Source of the DNA: a virus
DNA: 47,320 nt
Virus record (IMG/VR): IMGVR_UViG_3300032288_000087
Coordinates: 1 to 47,320 of that record
Reading direction: 5' to 3' (one strand)
In this document: positions 25,595-38,400 of the stretch, in pieces
Position numbering within the stretch: position 1 is the stretch's first letter
How the letters are laid out: each line of letters begins with the position of its first letter
Notes under the pieces: model-generated
Told to the model about the DNA's origin: nothing
Databases searched by the model: none
Seen by the model: only the letters and a program-made list of their open reading frames with translations
Translations under genes and position numbers: made by a program

Positions 25595-26454
25595 TACTTC
25601 TCCTCTGTAATAGGTCCGCCGACGATCCATGCGTCGCAGGTTCGGCTGGATGCACATTTAAAGTCAAACGCTTCGCAGTACCCAAGTTCACCAGCATTAA
25701 TCGTATCCCAGCCGTCAGAAGAATCGGTTCCATTCTCCTGTAGTCCGCTAGAAATACACTCAAGCATTGATGGTGTTCTAATGAATGCAGAGCAGTTACC
25801 GCAGACAGCCTTACGGGCTTCAGCGTATGTCGTATTCCATCGTTCTGCCTTCTTGCGCCAGAAGTCAACATTCGGGTCTTTAGGATTCAAAGGACCATAG
25901 CCAGCGGCTTCAATTGCCTGCTGACGATTCGAGATGTTTACTCCAATATTCTTAGTTGCTACTGGACATGAGTCAGCGGCGGCTGTTACGGGCTCATCCT
26001 CTTTGCCTAGAGGTGGGTAGACATAATTATCAACTAAGAGCCCAGCGTTGAGCATCAATTCCATATGCTCTGGGGGGATATATGGCAACGTACTCATAGC
26101 GGCTAGATAATGTACATAAACAAGGTCAGTAGTAGGCGTATTAAAAATTAATTGACCGTCAGACTTTACTAATGGTCTAATAGTAGTACTAAATCCACTA
26201 CGGTCCTTGAGGACGATATGTCCGTCATCAGTATTTTTAAGTGCTTTCTGGTTGGATTTAGATTCAATACTACGAACATGCTGCCTATCGCCGGAAAACC
26301 ATGAAATTTCATCGTCATCTACTTGCAGCAGTCTTCCAACATATGTCATGCCGAGTCCCTCTTCTTCTACGGCAAATGGTCCCCAGACCTGATTTGGACC
26401 CGGCTTAAAATCACGAGGAACATACTCAGTACTAAACTTCTTTAGAGACACCAT
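25594..26454 (-). CDS. Cys-rich head-module protein (HiPIP-like motif)
   Basis: 286 residues, ATG at 26454, two nt after the giant gene. Residues 1-140 are a beta-rich domain with no recognisable family. Residues about 165-286 hold a cysteine-rich domain: AVCGNCSAF, MLECISSG, then LGYCEAFDFKCASSRTCDAW and a closing VGGPI. This arrangement of six Cys (C-x2-C, C, C, C, C) with a W-x-x-GGPI end matches a small domain common in marine and aquatic phage head modules and annotated in some as high-potential iron-sulfur-like. The residues would fit a metal or [4Fe-4S] site, but none has been shown here. The middle Y-GPLNPKDPNVDFWRKKAERW helix is also typical of these proteins. Confidence 0.75.
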   Translation of the reverse strand: MVSLKKFSTEYVPRDFKPGPNQVWGPFAVEEEGLGMTYVGRLLQVDDDEISWFSGDRQHVRSIESKSNQKALKNTDDGHIVLKDRSGFSTTIRPLVKSDGQLIFNTPTTDLVYVHYLAAMSTLPYIPPEHMELMLNAGLLVDNYVYPPLGKEDEPVTAAADSCPVATKNIGVNISNRQQAIEAAGYGPLNPKDPNVDFWRKKAERWNTTYAEARKAVCGNCSAFIRTPSMLECISSGLQENGTDSSDGWDTINAGELGYCEAFDFKCASSRTCDAWIVGGPITEEK

Positions 26455-26456
26455 GA

Positions 26457-29400
26457 CTATGAACTCCTCCGTGATCGCTTCTTACGATCCTTAACTTCTT
26501 GACGCAGTTGAAGCAGTCTTTCGTACCACCCTCGTCCTAGTCCAATAGGAGGCCGTGGTTTTGAGGGATCTGACGAGACACTATCAAATGAAGTGACCTG
26601 CTCCACAAAGAAGTCTTCAATCGGAATACCGTTGATGGATGTAATACCAGCGGCTCTCAGTAGATTAAGGTATTTATCTCGTAGATCTTGATTATTTACT
26701 CTGATAGCAAGCATTGTTGATAGTGGAATTGTATGACGAAGCATGACCTCGGCAGTAGCAGACTTAGACTGTTCAAGTTGTTCGACATAGCCTCTATCTT
26801 TATCTCTAAAGATATTCAACCAATCAATAAAAGAGTGGTACTTAGGATTCTTGGCACCATATGTATCCTCAGTATAGGAGAACTGGTCTAGTCTCCTGAC
26901 AATATCTCTGGGATCATACATAATAATGGCAGAAGTGCCATTTTCAAGTACTTTATGCTGCGAGTTTGAACCATTCGGTCTAATGAATACATAATCTGCT
27001 CCGCCAGTACTTGAGTCTTCTCTTGGGGAAGCGCCGACACCATAACTTAGTTTCCCAATAAACGCGCGTTGTGAAGAGGAGGTCATGCCGGGGGCTACGG
27101 CGTCAATGATGCTTAAGACAGGGAAGGAGTGAGGGTCAAATGTTGAGTAAAAGGAATCTTTTTTAGCCTTTTTCAGGATTGCATCTACAATCTCATCTGG
27201 TAGAGCAATAACAAGACGCCCGTCTACCCCAACCTCGTACGTCAGATTTTCAGGAGTAACTTCGGTTGAACCTCCTTCCCAATCTTTTTTGATACTCTCC
27301 AAACCTTCAGCAACTCTTTCAGGCGTATCAAAGTACCCGTCCTCGAATTTTGCTGTTCTAAAGTAGTGAAGAAGCCTATTTTCGGCCAGACGACGCAAGG
27401 AATCTTCCGTTGCATATTGTCTGCTGTTTTCACTTACTCCAAGCGATTCAAGAATTTGATCTAGTTTTTCTTTAGTAAATTCAGATTGTGGAGAAAAGAC
27501 TTCTACAGTATCGCCATATACCCACCCAGAATCATTGCCTCTATGGTAGTGGTATTCAATAACTGTTCCGTCATCCATTTGACGAATAAAAGTTGCTGCG
27601 CTATTTATGGAAGAAATCTCTGGAGTGCTTGCGTCTAGTAAATGAATTCCATCAGCCTTCTTTATCCTATCGTGGAACCTGAATTTAGAAAGTTCTTTCC
27701 AGTTTGGGTCACTTATGACACTATTAAACAATGCATCAGAAACAGACCCGGCTAACCTAAAGCGAACGCTAATCATTGGATTATTGTTTTCATCAAACAC
27801 AGTGCCTAACACAACTTCCAAGTTGGACACACTGCTACTATCATATAGCACTGTATGTTGATAGCCTTTGTCTCGCATTGATACAACAGAAGCAACCGCG
27901 TCCTCGACGGATAGAGTTCCGGTGAGCGGAACAGTTCCTCCACCACTCATGTCCAGAGTAGTGACAGATCCTTGATCGTCGAGTCCGACTCTCTTTAGAT
28001 GCTCTTTAAATTTATCACTCTCTACAACTGGACCTTCAGGATTTATACCTTGATTATGTTTACGTTCAGCATTTCTCTTTTGTTCTTCTTCACTTGAAAT
28101 CCATTCAGTAGATGAATACCAGAACGTAGAAAAATAACTAATATTATAATTATTAGTCGTCCCAACGTAACTAGGGTACGTTGACTGTAGGTAGATAACC
28201 TTTACTACGCCGTCAGTAACACTGACTACCTTAACTTTTGATTTTGCATTTTTTTCTCTATAAGCGTCTATAAAAATGTCACCAGTCACAGGACTATCCC
28301 TAAATGGCACATATTTAACTGTTCTTGGGTTGGGTTTCTGGTTCTCTCTGTTCATATACTCTTCTAGCGAGAGAGTCTGTTGAACAGGCTGAGCGAGAGG
28401 TACTTGGTGCTCTGAATAGAACTCATCAAACGGTACTGTATATATTTTTGCCTCAGCAGGGTCTGATTCCGTAGCACCAAGAGATTCATAAGTAACAGTG
28501 TTGATTGTACCGTCATCATTTCTCTCAACTGACACTATCTTTTCTACAGTCTGCCACTCCGTGAAGTAAGTATCACCCGGAACAGGACTTTCCAGCATTG
28601 GCACATACTCAACAGTTTCGGGCTCCGGATTTGGTGTAGGCGTAGGCGTAGGCGTACTGCTTGACTTTGGATTAGCCTTAGCCTTTTTTTGCTCAGACTG
28701 CTTGGCAATCCTCTCGTCTGCTTCTTGAGAAGAAAGCATCTCTGGGACAGGAGAATGCAGTTCTGCTAGAATCTTTAGAGGTACTTGTATTTCTTCTTTA
28801 CTAGAAAATGGTTTTTCTTCCCCATTCTCTAGATATTTAACTTTTTTAAGCGTGACGGCATCAACTCCAAGACCAGAGTGTGTCCCGACCGCAACTACTT
28901 CTTGCTCTAGGTACTTTCCATTTTTATCATTGGCTGGGAGTGAAGTCCAGAATTTGTCTCCAACAACAGGGTTGCTTATATCTGGAACGTACCGCTTCTC
29001 TCCAGAAATCCTCTTGTCAATCTCTTCTTGAGTTAGCATCTCGGTATAAGGCTTGAAGTCAGATCCCTTTAGGTCTGCGACTGAAACCTTTTTCCTGAAA
29101 TCTCTTGACGGAGTGACACCATTCTCCAATTTAATCCACTTGAGTTCGACCTCAGTCGCTCCTACGGGGGAGTCTTTGACTGAGACTACCTCGAAGACAG
29201 ACTTATCACCGGGCTCAGCATTACCTTTGTATGTATCCCCAACCTTAGGCTTTGTTGGATCAGGAGTGTATGGAAGTTTCTTGCCCTTTGATTTAGGTGC
29301 TGAAGTAGAAGATGAGCCACCTGAAGACTTCTTAGATCCATTCTTCTTCTCTGCGATTGCAGCCTGCTTTGCTGCTGCCTTTGCTACATCTTCCTCGAAG

Positions 29401-32400
29401 GAGACGACTTCTCCCTTCATATTTCCAGTTGGGATGAAGTTGGGATCATCTTCTCCAATTAGATTATTTTCTTCTTCGTCTGCTCTTTGATCCTTGAGAG
29501 ACTTGTCGTCGAGTACAAGCATCTTGGACGAGAAGAGTTTCCTCTTACCGTTCTGAAGCCTTACTACTACATAGTAGCCACGGTTAACACCTTGGCTGTC
29601 GATGAAGAGAAGTTTTGTTTCAACTTCCATGCCGTCATATCTGCCGTCAGGATTAACTTTACTGCTGACATGAGAGACAACATCTCCTCGACGGAGAGTA
29701 GTTCCTTCAGAATCCTTGAGACGGGCCTCATAATCCTGACGCTCGAATACTCCAATTGTGTCGCCAATATCTGCTGGAAGACTGTCGACATTGCTCTTTG
29801 GAGACGCAAGCGCTCCACTTGGAGATATCTGGCTAGTCCCTGCTTTTCCAGTTTTCTTTTCCTCAAAGGCGTATCCAGCAGGGTAGAAGATGATGTCTCC
29901 AACAGGAGCACCCTTCTTCGCCTTTGGATCAGTAAGGAATCGCCATTCGACATCAGTATCTTGGAGAGTTAGCATTCGAGAAGATCGAATTCGTGGTTCG
30001 GTCTCTCCATCCAAGAGAACCCAAACGTAGTCTCGATAACGACGACCCTGCCGAACTACAACATCGTTTCTTTCAAGTACGATGCCTTGATTGCCCTTAC
30101 TGTCAACAACTCGGTCTCCCTCTGCTAGTGGGATACCGTTTCTGTCAGCAAACTGACCGGCAATAGTTCGACGATACTTCGAGTCTTTGGTGTTTTCAGT
30201 GGCAGTTCCGTGCGCCCAGTTGTATCTGTTCTCTTCTACATACGAAAGAAGAACCTTTCCGTTAGGGCCAATAACCTTTGTGTAGGAGCCTTCACTTGTG
30301 TCAAGAGCCTCGGTCTTGATGCTGCTCGGTAGAGGAATACTGTTTGATGGCTTCCTACCGGGCTCCGGAGAGGTATCGGGTTCCTTATTAAGATCATTCT
30401 TCATCGCAGTAAGGGTCTCAGCAAACGCTCTGGCATTATCAGCAGCATTTCTAATAACTGCGATTAGTTTTCTCTGTTCGGGGAGCGTTTGATCTGAGTT
30501 TTGTGCTGCTGCAATAAAATTCTCTGCATTGAGGATGAAATTCTCAGAACCTTGAATTGCATAGTCAAACTCATATGGAGTCATTTGAGGCTTTGAAGCC
30601 ATGTAAGCAAACGCTTCCCAACTATTCTTTGCTTCGCTGCTGGTGGATCTCGTAGCGTCATCGCCTGAATAACTCTTGAAGTAGTCGAGGATCTCCAACA
30701 CAGCATGATGCAGACTCTTATCCGTCAAGTCTGGAGGCTGTGGACCATTAATCTTGGAGAATTCTTCTTGAATTTTTCTAGCAGCAATTGTGTCAAGATC
30801 CCATGCCAGCGAAGTGAGTTGACCGCTATAGTAAGCCCGATTTGGAATATCATTCGGGACCATATTTAGGTCTGCTCCGAGATCGCTCATAGCGTTTGAT
30901 GCCTTAGTAGTTACAAACTTGAGCGCATCTACGTCGAGGACTTCAGCGTTAATTACATCCATAAAGTCTTGCAGAGCCTTGGCTGCATTTCCTGCATCTG
31001 CCTTTAGAATGCTGCTTTCTCCGCTGTTGTCTCTGATCCAGTTAATGAGAGCAGCAAAGTATTCAAGGTCAGATTGGTAGTTAGCAGGATCTGCTGGCTG
31101 CGGAGGCTCTGAGATAACTTGATTGGTACCCTGATCTCCGCCTTCTTGAGTCTCAGTGTCTGATGTCTCATCAGCGCTTGTCGACGTGTCATCGCCGCTC
31201 GATGAAGAGGACGACCCTCCATCAAGTAGATCAGCCCACTGACGAATCTGATTGGCGGCAGCATTAATTTGAGTTGATTCAAATGAATCAGGACTGGTGT
31301 CTGGCAGCGAGTTGTAGTAGTCGGCCATCTCATCGACAGCGTCAGCAAGATTTCTAATTGCTTCTACAGTTTCTGCTACATTTCCATTATTGATAGCAAC
31401 TAGAGCATTGTTGAAGGCTTCGTAACTCTTCTGCTTTACTGCAAGCGCCTCCATGCTCGTAGTTGGTAGATACTTCTGAGCATCGTCATAGGATTTTGCA
31501 ATATTAAGAATGAGATTATTCGAATCAATAGGCTCGTTTGGAACTGTTGTCGTCGTCGTTGTTGGTTCTTCAGTTACCGTGTCGGGCTCAGACTTGAGGA
31601 ACCTGTCGATCAGATACTCTCGTCGGGCCTTGAGCCTCTCCTTGAGGTACTCGGCGTCGTCGGGGAAATCACCAAAGAAGGAATCAACAAGACTGTCGAT
31701 CTGCTCTGGAGTCAGCGCTTCTACTTTTCTCGCAGACTCTGCCAGATCCTCATCTGTCATGTCGCCAAAGATGTCAGCGGCTTGCGGATTGACGGATGGA
31801 TCGCGAAGCGAGTCAATCTGAGTGACTTCAGGGGTGAGGGTCTGTGACTTATCCTTACCTTGAGCCCTGAAGAGAAGCGACCCTCCGGGGTCGATTCGGT
31901 AGAGATCTCCTTCTGGGGTGGTCACCATGTTGTCGTACCCCAGACCAACGGAGTCCCAGTTATTTAGCCATGCATCTACTGCAAAGTCTTCCTGAGCCTG
32001 CCTCTTAAACTTTGGATCATCCTTTTTATCGCGGAAGTCTGCCTTTGCACCTTCCACAAGGGGAGAAACTAAAACGGTTTTGCCGTTAGCATCTCTTCCA
32101 AGGAAGATTTGTCCATTCTTAGTTCCAGCAGCCGCATAGAACGCTGAAGCGAGAGCCTCGTTTCGAGCATGACGCTCTGTCTGTGGGATCTTTACATAAT
32201 ATTCTTTGCCAGTCTCCGGATCTCGGTAGAAGGCTCCTTCATTGCTTCCCTTCTGCCCGCCAATCTTGACCCAACCAGAAGTGTCAAACATGACCCCATC
32301 GGGAGTGGAAACTTCCTCCACAGGTGCTTCTTCTGGGATGATGGCTTCGTAGGTCTTGGCAAAGTCTGGATGAAGTCGTCCAACAGATGCCATCTGCTTG

Positions 32401-35400
32401 ATCTTCTCAGCGGTGAACCATCCAGTCTTGCTGGTCTCCCAATCGGAGACCTTCATGTCACTGAATGATCCCTCTGGAACATCAAAGATGTAAGTATCGT
32501 ACGACCAGTCAGGAGCAATCTCCGCTGAGTACGTTGACGATGGAGTGAGGTCGTCAATGTTTCCACCGACTTCTTCAGAGAACTCTTCCTTAGCGGTAGC
32601 GTCACCCTTGGCGGCATCTACTGCGTCCTTATGTGCTCCACCCGGATACGCCCATGTTCCTCCGCCCTGAGACAGAGAAGATGAACGCTTGGTGAGGAAG
32701 TACTCGTAAACCCCATCCTTGTTCTTGCGGCGAAGCAGTGCTCCTGCGGCACCGTACTTGCCCCAGAAACGCTTTCCATTCGTCGAGAAGAAGTAGCCCT
32801 CGCCAGTGTTGAGATCAGTTCCACCAGACCTTGGGGCAAAGAACGGAAGAGTAGGCGGAGTAATGTCGCCGTTTCGAAGTCTTTGAACAGTACTGGACTT
32901 GATACCTACCGCGTGAGTTACCCCGTTGTCATCCTTGACAAGTTCATAGGACATCCCGTCAACTTCCCAAGTTTCCGGCTTCTCTTGCTCGGTTGGGGTC
33001 GTTGTAGGAACGACATCTTCTTCAGCAGAAGGTGTTGTAGGAACGACATCTTCCTGAGGCGGATTTGGAGACTCGTCGCTGTCCTCTGTGAAGTTGTAGA
33101 CCCAAGCCAAAGAGCCCGGATCAAGAGCCCTCTTTGCACGAGTGACTGCAACATAGGCCAAGCGCATTTCTTCTGGACTTGGCATGTCCAGCAACCCAGT
33201 CTTTGGATTCTTCTTGGGACCACGGAAGTCATCGTAAATCTTTACGCGATCCCACTCAAGACCCTTTGCCTTGTGAGCAGTGGTAATGACGACGTCTACT
33301 GGATCTTCTCCCGGCCCGCCGTTGAGAGCGTTCTTCAACTTATTGACTTTGTCGAGCGTATCTTCTGGGTCGTCGTTTGGAAGATACCAAGTCTTCTTAT
33401 CTTTATCCCACTTAAATCCGTGGGCCTTGATCGTGTCCTTACCTTGGAATGTCTTCTTACCAGAAAGTTCGACTCGGCCATTAGTAACAGTGTAGGAAAT
33501 ACCGTCGGCAAGATCTCCGGAAGCGCCATCGGCTAGTTCTTCGGGAGTTAGAAGTTTTACTTCTACGCCGCTCTCGGCATTCTTGTTGGAGGTTCTTACC
33601 TGAGAGAGAATGCTCCTAATTCCCTCAATACCAGTGCTCTCAACCATGTTGTGAAGCATGGCAACCTTGGCATCGTCTCCAGCAGTGGCTGCCTTAGCAA
33701 CTTCTTCCCAGTTTGAGAATGGGGCCAAGTCCTCATGAATCTTGTAAGGCTTGCTACCAGCACCCCCGCCAGCCTTGAGCCATGCTGCTGTGTCAACAAG
33801 AGACGTGAGTTCATCGCGATAGGCAGCGGAAATACCAACAGTTCGCCCTCGTGCAATCTCTTCCATGATTGCCTTAAGAGCGCCACCGTTAGACCGAACA
33901 AGGACAGCATCTGCATCTGTCATTGTCTTCGGCTCAAGGATCTCTCCGTCAGGACCGCCGCCCTCAACTCGATGCTTTGCACCAAGAAGTTTGAGGAACC
34001 TGTTGCCCATACCAGCAACCTGAGGTCCAAAGCGCCAAGACTTTGTTAGTGGTAGATCGTGCTTGGCAACTACCTTGTCTAGTTGATCCTCTGCTCCACG
34101 GAAACCGTAGATAGCCTGATTGCCGTCTCCAACGTAGACCTTCTGAATCTTCTGGTCTGCAACGACCTTTGCCAGAACCGGGTTGATGTCCTGAGCCTCA
34201 TCGAAGAAGATGATGTCTGCTGGATTCTTAAGACCAGAACCAAACGTGGAGAGGTCTGGTCGAGAAAGCGCCCACATCTTGGTCACATGGTTGTTCTTGA
34301 TGCCTAGTCGACCATCTGGGCTCTTGTAATCTTCCCACATTCTCCGAGCAAGATCTAGCAGCGCGGGATCTAGTACTTGATCCTCTCCCAGTTCAAAATG
34401 CTTTGAAGAAATTTCATCATCGGCACTAATAGTGAATGCATTGACAGCCCTATTTGCCGCTACTACTGCTTCGGTGGGGGTAAGAATGTTGCTGTTATCA
34501 CGAGGATCTTTGACCTGTCCAGCCTTCATGTAGACAGCAATCTCTTTGATCTTTGTGATATTTGTGGACTTACCCTTCTTGCCTGTGATCTTTGAACTGA
34601 CTGCCTGCCAAGCAATGGAGTCCGCAGTTCGGGACTCGACATTGTCCGGCATTGTCTCTTGTGCCTCTGTCTGCACAGACTTGTTGAAGGCAATGTAAAT
34701 AATCCGCTTGCCGGGATTTTCCTTCTTGAGCCTACGAGCAATAAGTTTTAGAGTAGATGTCTTTCCTGTACCGGCGAGGGCACGAACAACGACATCTTCT
34801 CCTGTCATTACAGCGTCGATGATCTCGCGCTGCTGCTCCGTTGGCGGGAAGGGCTCGTCTGCGTATGGATCTCCATCGCCGGTAGTCGGAGGAATGCTGT
34901 CGCCACTTCCTCCGCTCTTGTCAGTGGAAACCTCGGGATCAGGATCATTATTGTCGTCTTGTCCCTGAACTTCAGAGACTCCTGTTGGTGAAGTTGATGC
35001 ATTGTTTACTACAGCATCTACGTCGACAGTTTCTCCGCGAACAAGAGCGTCAAATACGGCCTTGTCTGCTAGATACTTGATCCGATCCTCTTCGTACTTC
35101 GCGAGGTTCTTCTTCTCCTGCTCAAGGGAATTCTCAAACCGGCGCTGCGCCTCGTCAACTTCTGAAGCAAGACCACCGTTTCCGTCCACACCCCGCTGAA
35201 TAAGAGCCTCGAAAATCTTGTGGGTAGCCTGAACATCGGAATCGGCATCGTGCCAGTTGTCTAGGGTTACCCCAAACGCCTTGGCAAGAGTGAACAAGTT
35301 GTAGTACTTCTTGTTGTTGGGGGCGTCAGGAGTCTTCTCAATAACAGTGTTATTGGGGTCATCCGGATCTGGAACTGCTTGACTGAACATTGCTGTTGCC

Positions 35401-38400
35401 ATTGTCATGGTGTCAGCAATTCCGGCTGGGTTGAACGTGAGGCCAAACTCCTTGGCCTTACGGTCGATGATCTCGTGATCGAACCTAGCGTTCTGAGCGA
35501 TCAAAAGCGGAGAGTCGCCCATGAAGTCAAGGAGTTCGGCAAACGCTTGCTGCTGTGATGGCTGAGTGGAGAGGAATCCATCCGTCAAAGGATTACCGTC
35601 AGGATCAGAGTTCCTTGGCTTACCCTTGTCGTCTACTCCGCCAGCATAGGTGTCAACAATGCTTCTGCCGGGATTAATATATGTGGAGTAGCGATCAATA
35701 ATCTCTCCGTTGCGAACCTTGATCGCAGAGACCTGCCACGGCTCATTGCCGTCCTTCTCGTCGATACCAGTGGTCTCGAAGTCGAAGAAGATTAGGTCTT
35801 TGTCCTTCAGCGCTTCCTGTACAGCATTCCAGTCACCATTTGCATCACGAACAATCGACGCAAAATCTCCTTGGAATGGAGGGAACGGTGTGGTGAATGG
35901 CTTAGTTGGTTTGAGCGGCTCAGGAATGACAGATCCCTTAGAGTCCCCTGAACTTGTGGGATCTGCAAACCGCTTGCCAGCATCTTCAATCTGCTTTAGT
36001 ACAGCGGAAAGATCTTCTTCAAACTTCTTCTGAGCCTCAGGATCTTCCAAGAACCACTTCTTGACGCTTGAACCGTCTGCCTTCTTGTACGTCGCGTAGC
36101 GCTTCTTTCCGTAGTCCTCCATCTTTGGCTTGGAGAGTTCTGGAAGATCACCCTTTGCTGGGACAAGAGCCTCAGGCACTCCGCGAATTACGGTGATAGA
36201 GGTGTTTGGATCCCAACGCTTTGTGTTCTGAGTAACGTGTCCGGGGAAGTATCCGCCTACGGCAATGTACTTATCGTCTTCTGTCGGTGTGACAGTTTCG
36301 ATGACAAAGTACTCAAGGACACCGTTCTGTGTGGTAACGGTGATATCACCGGGCTGAACGTCTCTTGCTGAGACCGTAACTCGCTTCGGTGCAATTGGTG
36401 CTGCCTGCTGCGTTGATTCGAACCTAACGTCAATGCCTTTTTCACTGAGCAATCTCATCAGGTCGGCGTGAGTAGGATCGTCTTTATAGGAGTCAGGAAC
36501 TGTAACGTGGTCAATATCGTCTAGGGAGACTCCCCCAAAAACTAATGCCTCCCAATAACCTGTACTTTCTCGTAGAATCTCCGATACCAGATCTTTTTTA
36601 TCAACATTGTTGATTCTAGACAGTAGTTCGGTATCTACCCATGCGCGGAAGATATCGTCAGACTTAGCAGTATCATCATATAGAGACATAATTGAAACAG
36701 GATTACGCTTTGAAAGGTACGAATCTCCTGCAACTATTGAAGCCCTGTTTTTTACTTCATCTTTGAGAGTTACTTTAATTGGCCCATATACAGATGCGTT
36801 TTGATGATTGTGGATTACGCCCGAGATCGGTCGAATGCTGTCCGGTGTGTCTTCGGGAATTCCAAAAACTTCTGTCTCTAGAGCCCTTCTACCGGCGGTG
36901 TATGCTTCGCTTTCTTCGCTCTTTTTGGTCTCAAAAACACTCTTGAATCGACCGTCTTCTAGAACCTCTAGAAGTTCTCGGGCAGGAATGTTGATTGTAA
37001 TATCTTCGGCTGTTACTTGATTGAAAGCCATAGATAGAGACGTCTCAAGCGACTTTGGATCTTTAATGTCCCAGTCTTCAACATACTGGCTTAGAGTCGG
37101 GGCTAGGAGACTCGGCTTGAGAGGGTAGGGAACATTTTGAGCAGCAAGTTTTGAATTGACAGATTTGGAACTGGTCGAGATAAAATCTTTGAAAGTCTTT
37201 TCTGCATTTTCATAAGCCGCTTTAGCGGCTGCTTTTTCTTCTGGAGACGAGTCGGGGCTTGATTGAATAGCGTTGTACTTGGTTTCCGCTTCCCAGATGT
37301 CTCCATTAAGTTTACGAGCAAGTTCGCGGTCTGTCAGTTTGTAAGACCTGATCTCGGCCTCTCGATCATATAGACCAGACTCTGCTGACAGCCTCAATCG
37401 CTCTACTTGGTCAGTGATTGGATTAGACTGATCGTTAAGTTTTTCATCAATTTTATCAATAGCATTGTAGAGTCCCTCATCTGAAAGGACACCCAGAACG
37501 AACTCAAGGCTCTTGCGTTCCTGCGTTATGGAATCTTGATCCACGCCGGGGGTTGTTGGGGTCGTGGTAGTTTCAGATGGGTTGGCAATGAATTCATCGA
37601 GACGGGTCTGTACGACATCTCGTGCATCGAGTTTATCTAATGCCTCTTCACCAGAAACATTGTCGTCATCGACAGACTTGTAGAAATCAGTGGCAGACTC
37701 CCACACATCTGCGTTCAGACTGCGGGCAACATCAGCATCGACCTTATCAAGACCGGATTGACGGATGGACTGCTCATTGATGAGCGCCGCAATCCATGCG
37801 TCGAGTTCACCAGAGCGCTTTTGGTCAGCGGTGGTACGCATTTCTTCTTGAGCGCGAGCAATCTCGGCAGAAATGGCTTCATCTGATGCCTCACCAAGGT
37901 TGAGAACCTTCTGTCGACCCGTACCGGGGAAATCTTCGGATGTTGGAGTAGGAGTCGGCTCTTGGGGCGTAGTGGGAGTGGGAGTGGGAGTGGGAGTGGG
38001 AGTGGGAGTGGGAGTGGGAGTGGGAGTGGGAGTGGGAGTGGGAGTGGGAGTGGGGGTTACGCCTTGACCCTGTCCCTGACCTGTGCCCTTGCCAGTTGAA
38101 TCCGGAGAGTCGATTGAAGCGTCGATGTTCTTAAGAAAGTCGTCGAAGGACTCTGATGGAGTTACTCCTCCACCGACCGCGACCCACTTTCCAAAGGCTT
38201 TCTTGAAAGTGACGCCTCGATACGTCCAAGTGCCGTCGCGGTTATCAACCGGGGCATTGGCATCAGTTGGAGTACCGGGAATTACAATTCGTGCTTCTGA
38301 CGTATCGCGCGAATCTCCGCCGAAGGACTCAGTGGAGCCGTCTTCATAGGTAACGTCGTAGCCAATGGTCTTGCCAGTCTTCTTCAGCGTCCTCTTGTCA

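Noticed and set aside
25595-25657. Longer start for the 106-residue protein
   Set aside because: It would overlap the Cys-rich gene; TAATG and GAGGAGA favour 25594.
37971-38054. Telomere-like or protelomerase repeat
   Set aside because: It lies inside a long open frame and encodes a Thr-Pro linker.
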